Assembly (NCBI GenBank): GCA_963706875.1
Contig: CAVPNW010000004.1
Span: 248,001-312,000 of the forward strand
From: Prado023 sp963706875
Lineage (GTDB): Bacteria > Actinomycetota > Actinomycetes > S36-B12 > CAIYMF01
Length of the DNA stretch: 64,000 bases
Direction of reading: 5' to 3'
A program made the position numbers and the translations under genes. Numbering within the stretch: position 1 is the stretch's first letter; each line of letters starts with the position of its first letter. The notes beneath the pieces were generated by a model. That model was not told where the DNA came from and ran no database searches. It saw only the letters and a list, made by a program, of their open reading frames with translations. Positions 52,908 through 60,557 of this stretch are shown in pieces.

Positions 52908-53455
52908 GCCGGGACTGCGTCGGTCATCAGCACCTGCCTGAGTCCGGTCAGGTCCAACTGCCTGATCTGCTCCACGCTCCACGGGCTGAGCAGCCATGCG
53001 CTGTCGTTGGCCACGGAAGCCAGGGCAGCGGGGTCGACCCAGCGGTGCTCCATCACCTCGGCCGGGTCAGGATCGAGGCCCCCGTCCAGGGTCGCCACGA
53101 ACACCGGGCACACCTCGTTCTCCCGGATGCCCGACGCATCGACGGCCTCGTAGCGGAAGTCCGGCAGGACCTGCGCGATCGCCGTGGCGCGGGCACCGAG
53201 CTCCTGGTGGAGGCGACGGCGGATCGCGGCCTCGAAGGTCTCGCCGGGCTGGGGATGCCCGCAGCATGCGTTGGTCCACACCCCCGGCCAGGTCAGCTTC
53301 GTCAGCGCCCGGCGGGTCATGAGGACCTGGCCCCCGGCGTCGACGACGTAGCAGGAGAAGGCCAGGTGCAGGGGCGTGCTCTGCCCGTGGACGGTGGTGC
53401 GGTCAGCGGTGCCGCAGGGTTGGCCGTCGGCGTCGAGAAGGACGACGAGGTCCAT
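52901..53455 (-). CDS. idi: Isopentenyl-diphosphate Delta-isomerase (type 1)
   Basis: A 184-residue Nudix-fold isomerase. The catalytic Cys is in WTNACCGHP, followed by the Nudix-like ETFEAAIRRRLHQELG and the catalytic Glu in ENEVCPVFVA. It interconverts IPP and DMAPP to feed isoprenoid and carotenoid synthesis. It is divergent from crtI by 120 bp and convergent with the helicase, whose stop overlaps its own. Confidence 0.93.
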   Translation of the reverse strand: MDLVVLLDADGQPCGTADRTTVHGQSTPLHLAFSCYVVDAGGQVLMTRRALTKLTWPGVWTNACCGHPQPGETFEAAIRRRLHQELGARATAIAQVLPDFRYEAVDASGIRENEVCPVFVATLDGGLDPDPAEVMEHRWVDPAALASVANDSAWLLSPWSVEQIRQLDLTGLRQVLMTDAVPAQ

Positions 53456-53562
53456 CGGTCTCGGTATTCATCCCCCCATCCTGCCGCGAGACCGGGAAGT
53501 CCGCCTCCGGTCGCGGGAGCCCGGCGCTGCAGAGCCCGGTCGCGGGGACCGACCATCGCACC

Positions 53563-53568
53563 TACAGT
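53563..53568 (+). promoter_or_regulatory. Leaderless -10 box TACAGT for crtI
   Basis: TACAGT ends 7 nt before the ATG at 53576. Confidence 0.5.
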
Positions 53569-53575
53569 GACCGCC

Positions 53576-55124
53576 ATGCGGGCAGTCGTTGTGGGCAGCG
53601 GCTTCGGGGGACTGGCCGCCGCGATACGGCTCTCCGCGGCCGGTCACGAGGTGACTGTCCTGGAGAAGCGGGACCGGATCGGCGGTCGGGCCTACCAGTA
53701 CCAGATCGAGGGCTTCCGGTTCGACGGCGGACCCACGGTGCTGACGGCCCCGTTCATGTTCGAGGAGTTGTTCGCCCTCGCTGGGGAGCGGCTGTCCGAC
53801 CACGTCGACCTGGTGCCCCTCGACCCGTTCTACCGGTCCTTCGACGCCGACGGCCGGGCATTCGAGTATCACGCCAGCGACGCGGCAATGCTGGCCGAGG
53901 TGATCGCCCGCAGCCCCTCGGACGCGGACGGGTTCGAGCGACTCGGTCGACGGATCAGTGGGATCTTCGACGCGTTCTACCCGTACACAGAGCGGCCCAT
54001 GATGCGTCCGCAGGTCATGCTCGCCATGCTGCCCTACCTCCTGCAGCACCGGGCCATGCTGGACGTGAACCGGCTGGTGAACAGCTGCGTCCGTGACCCG
54101 TTCCTGCGGCAGGCGCTGTCGTTCCATCCGCTGCTCATCGGGGGTGACCCCGCGCGCACCCCGGCCCTCTACGCACTCATCGTGGAGTTCGAGCGGCGGT
54201 GGGGTGTCCACTACGCGATCGGTGGGACCGGCGCCCTGGTTGACGCCCTTGGTGGGCTGTTCGAGCGGCTCGGTGGCCGGATCGTGCTCGGGGCAGAAGT
54301 GGAACGGGTCCTGGTGACCGATGGTCGGGCGGTTGGGGTGCAGACGACCGATTCGATCGACCCACCCGGCGGACGTGGTCGTCTCGAACGCCGATCCGGG
54401 ATTCACGTACGGGACGTTGCTGGGCGGTGAACCCCGGGCGCGGCCGGCCCGGGCCCGCATGCGGCAGGCGCGACAGAGCATGTCACTGCACGTGCTGTAC
54501 TTCGGTGCCGACCGCACCTGGCCGAACTCGCCACTGGCCCATCACAACATGCTGTTCGCGCGGGATCAGCGGGCAGCACTGCGTCGCGTGTTCCCCAGCA
54601 GGATTCCCGGGCGCACAGCCCGAGGGCTCCCGGGTGCGCTTCGCGCCGAGGAGATGTTCCTCTACGTCCACGTGCCCACGCGCACGGACCCCAGTGTCGC
54701 CCCGCCCGGCTGCGAGGCGCTCTATGTCCTGGTGGCCACGCCGGCCCGGTCCGAGCCAGCAGCCGATCCGCAGCAGGAGCAGGCGCGTGTCCGGGCGGCA
54801 GTCCTCGACGTGTTGGACCGCAAGTACCTCCCGGGGCTCTCCGAGCACATCGTCGTCGAGCACGCCATAGGCCCGGAGCACTTCCGGGACGTCCTCAACT
54901 CGCCACAGGGCGCGGCCTTCTCGCTGCAACCGACGTTGTTCCAGTCGGGGTGGTTCCGACCGCACAACCGGTCACGCGCCGTCGGTGGCCTGTACCTGGT
55001 CGGAGCCGGGACGCACCCGGGTGCCGGGGTTCCGGCCGTCCTGGCCTCGGGCAAGATCGCCGCCGAGCTGATCGCCGCGGAGATGGCCGAGCCGCTGGTG
55101 TCCGTGAGCGGAGCGTCCCGGTGA
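53576..55124 (+). pseudogene. crtI: CrtI-type phytoene desaturase / carotenoid oxidoreductase, frameshifted
   Basis: Frame 1 from ATG 53576 has the CrtI dinucleotide fold (AVVVGSGFGGLAAAIRLSAAG) and FDGGPTVLTAP, then runs out of homology after VGVQTTDSID. The homology resumes in another frame with PADVVVSNADPGFTYG and continues to a normal CrtI C-terminus (LYLVGAGTHPGAGVPAVLASG). Removing one C from the CCCACCCGG stretch near 54358-54364 would restore one protein of about 515 residues. It should desaturate phytoene or a related carotene. It overlaps the next gene by 4 bp. Either a true frameshift or a sequence error. Confidence 0.8.
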
Positions 55125-56572
55125 CCACTGCTGCCTACGCCGCTGGGTTCGGACAGAGCCCCGAGTCGGCCATAGATGACGTTCCGGTCCGCGGGGATAT
55201 GCCGGGCTGGCTCACCGGATCGCTGATCCGCAACGGGCCCGGGACGTTCCAGGTGGGCGGGCGGCGCTACCGGCACTGGTTCGACGGGCTGGCGATGCTG
55301 CACCGGTTCTCGTTCAGCCACGGTCGGGTCAGCTACGCCAACCGATTCCTGGAGACCCGCGCCTACGCCGCTGCCCGTGACGAGGGCCGCATCGCGTACC
55401 CCGAGTTCGCCACCGATCCGTGCCGGTCGCTGTTCGCCCGCGCCATGTCGGTGTTCGACCCGCAGGTGACCGACAGCGCGAAGGTGAACATCGCCAGGGT
55501 AGCCGAGCGCTACCTGGCCCTGGCCGAGACGCCCATCCAGGTCCAGTTCGACGCCGAGACGCTGCGGACCGTCGGTGTCGTCGGCTGGGACACCTCGACG
55601 TTCGGCCGGATGACGACAGTGCACCCGCACATCGACGAGGCGCGGCACGAGGCGATCAACCTCGTGACCCGGTTCGGGGCTGTCAGCTGCTACGTGTTCC
55701 GACGAGTCGACAGCAGTGATCCCACGCACGTCCGCAGCGCCACAGTGGCGACCCGACGCGTCCGCGAGCCTGCCTACATCCACTCGTTCGGGATGTCCGA
55801 GAAGCACCTGGTGATCGCCGAGTTCCCGCTCGTTGTCAATCCGATGGCCCTGCTCCTGTGGCTCAAGCCCTACATCGAGAACTTCCGATGGGTGCCCGAG
55901 CGCGGCACCCGGTTCCACATCTACGACCGGGCCAGCGGAGCCCACGTGCGCACCGTCACCGCACCCGCGTTCTTCGCCTTCCACCATGTGAATGCCTTCG
56001 AGTCCGACGGTGAGCTGGTGGTCGATCTCGTCGGCTACGACGACGCATCCGTCATCGAGGCGTTCTACCTGCACCGGCTCGAGGAGCCCGATCTGCGGAT
56101 CCCACAAGGGACCCTGCGGCGCTACCGGATCCCGCTGCTGGCTGGCGAGGTCCGCGCTGAGGTGCTCTGCGACACCGCGATCGAACTGCCGAGCTTGGAC
56201 TACGCGCGGATGAACACCAGCCCGGAGCATCGCTACGTCTACGGGGTGGGCCTGCGCGCCGAGCGTGGTTTCTATGACCAGCTGGTCAAGGTCGACGTGT
56301 CGGACCGGACCGCCTCGACGTGGCACGAGCCCGGCTGCTACCCGGGCGAGGGGGTATTCGTGGGACGGCCCGGCCGGGCGGCCGAGGACGACGGGGTGGT
56401 GCTGTCGGTCGTGCTCGACGCGCAGCGCGGTACGTCGTTCCTGCTCGTCCTCGATGCCGCGACCTTCACCGAGGTGGCGCGCGCGGAGCTGCCGCACGCG
56501 GTCCTGTTCGGGTACCACGGGCAGTTCTACGACGACCTGATCGTGCGTCCCGGGATGACACAACCCGGCTGA
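55121..56572 (+). CDS. Carotenoid cleavage oxygenase (RPE65/CCD family)
   Basis: A 483-residue member of the carotenoid oxygenase family. The four iron-binding histidines lie in TTVHPHID, PAYIHSFGMSEKH, FFAFHHVNAFE and GYHGQFYD. NGPGTFQVGGRRYRHWFDG is the family N-terminal motif. It cuts a carotenoid to an apocarotenoid or retinal. GTG 55121 overlaps the crtI stop (GTGA), so it is made with CrtI. No rhodopsin or lycopene cyclase gene is visible. Confidence 0.9.
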   Translation: MTTAAYAAGFGQSPESAIDDVPVRGDMPGWLTGSLIRNGPGTFQVGGRRYRHWFDGLAMLHRFSFSHGRVSYANRFLETRAYAAARDEGRIAYPEFATDPCRSLFARAMSVFDPQVTDSAKVNIARVAERYLALAETPIQVQFDAETLRTVGVVGWDTSTFGRMTTVHPHIDEARHEAINLVTRFGAVSCYVFRRVDSSDPTHVRSATVATRRVREPAYIHSFGMSEKHLVIAEFPLVVNPMALLLWLKPYIENFRWVPERGTRFHIYDRASGAHVRTVTAPAFFAFHHVNAFESDGELVVDLVGYDDASVIEAFYLHRLEEPDLRIPQGTLRRYRIPLLAGEVRAEVLCDTAIELPSLDYARMNTSPEHRYVYGVGLRAERGFYDQLVKVDVSDRTASTWHEPGCYPGEGVFVGRPGRAAEDDGVVLSVVLDAQRGTSFLLVLDAATFTEVARAELPHAVLFGYHGQFYDDLIVRPGMTQPG

Positions 56573-56588
56573 CTGTGCGGGTTCTGCC

Positions 56589-57410
56589 CTAGCCGTCGCC
56601 GCGGCGACGCCAGCGGAAGAAGCCCCACGCGAGCATCGCGCTGAGGACGGTCCACACCAGCAGCACCATGGCCACACGCGGCATCTCGAAGGACCCCACG
56701 ACCTCGAGGGCCGCGGCGCCCTCGGGCAGGAACACGTAGCGCATCCCCTGGGTCAGCCACTTCAGCGGGAAGAGCGCGGCGAACTGCTGCATCCAGTCGG
56801 GCAGCTGGTTGTAGGCGAAGAACACCCCGGACGTGAACTGCAGCACCAGGATGATCGGCGTCACGATGGCTGACGCCCCCTTGCCCGACTTGGGCACGGA
56901 GGAGAAGGCCAGGCCCAGGAGGGTCCAGGTGGTAAGGCCGAGGACGCTGAGCCACAGCAGCGCGCCCCACTTCGCCGGGGTGCTGGGCATCTCGACGTCG
57001 AAGAGCAGAACCCCGATGGCCATCAGCAGGATCATCTGGATCACGTAGACGATGCAGACCTGGCCGACCTTGCCGATGAAGTACGCGCCCTTGGGCATGG
57101 GGGTGCCCTCCAGGCGCTTGAGCGTGCCCTCGTCGCGCTCCTGGGGGATCCCGATCGCCAGGTTCTGGAAGCTGGTGTAGACGATGCCGGATGCGATCAT
57201 CCCGGCCACGAAGTACTGCGCGAACGTGATCCCGGTGTCGCCGAGCTGCTGGCTGCCGAACACCGAGCCGAAGACCAGCATGAGGATCATCGGCAGGGCC
57301 AGCGTGAACACGAACGCCTCGCGGTCGCGGAAGAGCTGCTTGAGCTCGATCCCGATGCGCGACAGTCCGATGGACATCGTCCCCGGGGGGCGCAGCACCG
57401 TGGTGCTCAT
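56589..57410 (-). CDS. ABC-2 exporter permease
   Basis: A 273-residue six-helix permease with the ABC-2 family motif IGIPQERDEGTLKRLEGTP (RxxGTLxxLxxTP) after the second helix. The ATG has a GGGGAG site 6 nt upstream and overlaps the ATPase stop. The substrate is unknown. Confidence 0.9.
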   Translation of the reverse strand: MSTTVLRPPGTMSIGLSRIGIELKQLFRDREAFVFTLALPMILMLVFGSVFGSQQLGDTGITFAQYFVAGMIASGIVYTSFQNLAIGIPQERDEGTLKRLEGTPMPKGAYFIGKVGQVCIVYVIQMILLMAIGVLLFDVEMPSTPAKWGALLWLSVLGLTTWTLLGLAFSSVPKSGKGASAIVTPIILVLQFTSGVFFAYNQLPDWMQQFAALFPLKWLTQGMRYVFLPEGAAALEVVGSFEMPRVAMVLLVWTVLSAMLAWGFFRWRRRGDG

Positions 57411-58270
57411 GGCTGCTCCCCACCGATCGGCTCGTCGACGAGCTCGAGGTACATGTCCTCCAGGGTGGGCCGGGCCACGGCCAGGTTGGGGACCTCGCCC
57501 CCGAACCGTGCCGCGAGCTCACCGATCAGGGACGTGGGCGTGTCGGTCTCCTGCGACCTGGGCTCACCGTCCTCGGTCCAGCTCACCCGGGTGCTGCCCG
57601 TGTGGCGGCCTCCCAGCTCCTGGGGCTGGTCGAAGGCGACGAGTCGGCCGCGGTTGATCACGCCCACCATGTCCGCCAGCGCCTCGGCCTCATCGAGGTA
57701 GTGGGTGGTCAGCAGGATCGTGACCCCCTCGGCCTTGAGGGACTCGATGAGCGCCCAGAACTCGCGACGCGCCTCGGGGTCGAATCCCGTCGTCGGCTCG
57801 TCGAGGAAGAGCAGGTCCGGGCGCCCGATGATGCCCAGCCCGACATCCAGGCGTCGCCGCTGCCCGCCTGAGAGCGTGCGCCCGCGCGAGTCGGCCTTCG
57901 CGGTCAGCCCCACCCGGTCGAGCACCTCGTCGACGTGCCGGGGGTTCGGGTAGTACCCGGCGAAGTGCCTGAGTGACTCATGGACGGTCAGGTCGCTGAG
58001 ATCGCCCACCTGCTGCAGGACGATCCCGATCCGCGTCCGCCACCGGCGGTCAGCCCTCGCCGGGTCGACACCGAGCACCTGGACGTCGCCGGAGTCCCGG
58101 TTGCGGTAGCCCTCGAGGATCTCGGTCGTGGTCGTCTTGCCCGCCCCGTTCGGCCCGAGGAGCGCCACGCACTGTCCGCGCTCGACCAGCAGGTCGAGGC
58201 CGTCGACGGCGCGAAGCTCGCCGTAGGCCTTGACCAGGCCTGAGACCCTGATCGCCGGTTGCTCGTCCAC
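57407..58270 (-). CDS. ABC exporter ATP-binding protein
   Basis: A 287-residue ATPase with GPNGAGKTTT, LSGGQRRRLDVGLGIIGRP and LLFLDEPTTGFDPEA. The Walker B second position is Phe where Leu is usual. The GTG at 58270 is preceded by CAGACT 7 nt upstream, a leaderless-like box. It forms a two-gene exporter with the overlapping permease. Confidence 0.92.
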   Translation of the reverse strand: MDEQPAIRVSGLVKAYGELRAVDGLDLLVERGQCVALLGPNGAGKTTTTEILEGYRNRDSGDVQVLGVDPARADRRWRTRIGIVLQQVGDLSDLTVHESLRHFAGYYPNPRHVDEVLDRVGLTAKADSRGRTLSGGQRRRLDVGLGIIGRPDLLFLDEPTTGFDPEARREFWALIESLKAEGVTILLTTHYLDEAEALADMVGVINRGRLVAFDQPQELGGRHTGSTRVSWTEDGEPRSQETDTPTSLIGELAARFGGEVPNLAVARPTLEDMYLELVDEPIGGEQP

Positions 58271-58290
58271 GGGCGTGAGTCTGTCAGACC

Positions 58291-59295
58291 TCAGCCCAGC
58301 AGGAAGCCCGTCGGGAACGGGTCGGTCGGGTCCAGGACGTACTGGGCCGTCCCGGTGATCCAGGCGCTGCCGGTGATGGTCGGCACGACGGCATCAAGCC
58401 CGGCGACGGTGGTCGATTCCACCAGCCGCCCGATGAAAGGACGGTCGAGCAGGGAGGTGTTGATGAACTCGGCGTCCAGCTCGAGCAGGCCGCGAGCATG
58501 CAACTGGGCCATGCGCGCGCTCGTACCGGTCCCGCATGGGGAGCGGTCGAAGTATCCGGGCCGGATCACCATCGCGTGACGGGAGTGCTCTGCCGTCGAC
58601 CCGGGTGCGACGAGCTGGGCGTGGTGGCAGCCGTGGATCCCCGGCTCGCCCGGATGCACCGGGGGAGCAACCACCTCGATCGCGTCCATCAGGGCAAGTC
58701 CGAATGCCATGAGCTCGCGGGCATGCTCACGGCCGAACGGAACCCCCACCTCCGCCAACTCGACGATCGCGTAGAAGTTGCCACCGAAGGCCATGTCGTA
58801 GCGCACCTGGCCGTACCCGGGAACGTCGACGTGGGCGTCGAGGGCGGTCGCGAAGGAGGCGACGTTGCGGATGGTCACGTGCTCCGCGCGCCCGTCGCGG
58901 ACGGCCACCTCGGCGACGACCAGGCCCGCGGGGGTGTCCAGGCGGATCGTCGTGGTCGGCTCGTGGACCTCGACCATCCCGGTCTCGACGAGCACCGTGG
59001 CGACGCCGATCGTGCCGTGCCCGCACATCGGCAGGCAACCGGCGACCTCGATGTAGAGCACGCCCCAGTCGGCGTCCGGTCGCGTCGGCGGCTGCAGGAT
59101 GGCCCCGCTCATCGCGCCGTGGCCGCGCGGCTCGTACATGAGGAACGTGCGCAGGTCGTCGCGCTCGTGGATCAGGTGCTGGCGGCGAGCCTCCATGGTG
59201 TCGCCCGGGATGACGCCCACCCCGCCGACCACCACGCGCGTGGGCATCCCCTCAGTGTGCGACTCGACGCAGTGCAGGACCTTGGTGGACCTCAT
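58291..59295 (-). CDS. 4-Hydroxyproline 2-epimerase (proline racemase family)
   Basis: A 334-residue proline racemase-family enzyme. Both catalytic cysteines are present: LPMCGHGTIG and RSPCGTGTSARMA. In this context it should convert trans-4-hydroxy-L-proline to cis-4-hydroxy-D-proline, the first step of hydroxyproline breakdown; proline racemase activity is the alternative. The ATG overlaps the stop of the FAD oxidase gene (ATGA), so it is the last gene of the operon. Confidence 0.9.
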   Translation of the reverse strand: MRSTKVLHCVESHTEGMPTRVVVGGVGVIPGDTMEARRQHLIHERDDLRTFLMYEPRGHGAMSGAILQPPTRPDADWGVLYIEVAGCLPMCGHGTIGVATVLVETGMVEVHEPTTTIRLDTPAGLVVAEVAVRDGRAEHVTIRNVASFATALDAHVDVPGYGQVRYDMAFGGNFYAIVELAEVGVPFGREHARELMAFGLALMDAIEVVAPPVHPGEPGIHGCHHAQLVAPGSTAEHSRHAMVIRPGYFDRSPCGTGTSARMAQLHARGLLELDAEFINTSLLDRPFIGRLVESTTVAGLDAVVPTITGSAWITGTAQYVLDPTDPFPTGFLLG

Positions 59296-60557
59296 CTAAC
59301 CCTCCTGGGCAGTCGGCCGAACCGCTCGGGTGACAGCGGCGCGACGTCGAGGGGCAGGGCCTCGCCGGCGACCATCGCAGCGACCAGCTCGCCGGTCCCG
59401 GGGCCGGTCGTGGTGCCGAGCATCCCATGGCCGGAGGCGACGATGACCGGTGAACCGGGTGCGATCCGGCCGATCATCGGCAGGCCGTCGGGGGTGGCCG
59501 GGCGCAGCCCGCTCCAGGGCTGGGTGGCCCGGGCGTCGTCGGGCAGGGTCAGGGCCGCGCGGGCGCCGGCGAGCAGGGCGTCGGTGCGCTGGGCAGGCAC
59601 TGCCCGGTCGGACGGGCCGGTCAGCTCGAACCGCCCGGTGATCCGCAGGCCGCGGCCCATCGGGGTGACGGCCAGGCGCTGGTCCATCAGCAGCAGGGGT
59701 CGACGCGGGACGTCTGGCACGTCGGGGACGGTGACGCTGTAGCCCTTCGCGGGCAGGATCGGCAGGCGCGGGGTCCACCCGTCGGCCGTCGGAACGGTTG
59801 CGGCCAGCTCCGGGGTCCAGACCCCGGCGGCGAGCACGACCTGCTCGGCGGGGATGGGGCCGTCGGCGGTGATGACCGCGGTCGGCCCGGTGGCGATTCC
59901 GGTGACGGTGGCGGAGCGGAACTCGGCGCCGTGCGCCACGGCCTCGGCGCGCAGCGCGTCGAGGAGCAGCGCGGGGTTGAGCCGGCCGTCGCGGGTCAGC
60001 AGGATCGCGCCGACGGCGTCGTGCACCAGGGGCTCGGCGTCGTGCAGGGCGTCGAGGGGCATCTCCTCGGCGGGGTACCCGAGCTCGCGCATGTGCGCCG
60101 CCTCGTGCCGGGCGGCCTCCAGGCTTGCCGGCCTGGTGAACACCTGGATCAGGCCGTCTCGGGCGTGGTCCAGCTCGACTCCTGCCGCGAGGAGCCTGTC
60201 CACCTCGTCCATCGAGGTCCCCAGCAGCCACTCGAGGGCCGGCGCCCCACGGCGCACGTTCGCCTCGGTGCTTGCCGCGGCGAACTGCGCCAGCCACGGA
60301 GCCAGATGGCGGCGCAGGCGCGGGTTGATCGCGAACGCCCCGTCGCGGCGGGCCAACGACCGGAGTCCTGCGCCGACCATGCCGGGCGACGCGAACGGGA
60401 TCACATGGCTGGGTACGAGATGCCCGGCGTTGGCGGCCGACGACCCCTCCCGCGGCGGGCCAGGATCGAGGACGACCACCTCGGCGCCTCGGCGGCCCAG
60501 CGAGGACGCGACCGACGCGCCGATGATGCCGGCGCCGACGACGACGACGCGGCTCAC
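59292..60557 (-). CDS. FAD-dependent D-hydroxyproline oxidase/dehydrogenase (DadA-like)
   Basis: A 421-residue FAD enzyme of the D-amino acid dehydrogenase type. GxGxxG FAD motif in VVVVGAGIIGASVASSLG, and the C-terminal signature GLRPATPDGLPMIGRI. The start GTG 60557 overlaps the stop of the upstream fusion gene (GTGA). It would oxidise cis-4-hydroxy-D-proline to 1-pyrroline-4-hydroxy-2-carboxylate, the substrate of the deaminase half of the upstream fusion protein. Glycine or sarcosine oxidase activity is the main alternative. Confidence 0.9.
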   Translation of the reverse strand: MSRVVVVGAGIIGASVASSLGRRGAEVVVLDPGPPREGSSAANAGHLVPSHVIPFASPGMVGAGLRSLARRDGAFAINPRLRRHLAPWLAQFAAASTEANVRRGAPALEWLLGTSMDEVDRLLAAGVELDHARDGLIQVFTRPASLEAARHEAAHMRELGYPAEEMPLDALHDAEPLVHDAVGAILLTRDGRLNPALLLDALRAEAVAHGAEFRSATVTGIATGPTAVITADGPIPAEQVVLAAGVWTPELAATVPTADGWTPRLPILPAKGYSVTVPDVPDVPRRPLLLMDQRLAVTPMGRGLRITGRFELTGPSDRAVPAQRTDALLAGARAALTLPDDARATQPWSGLRPATPDGLPMIGRIAPGSPVIVASGHGMLGTTTGPGTGELVAAMVAGEALPLDVAPLSPERFGRLPRRVR

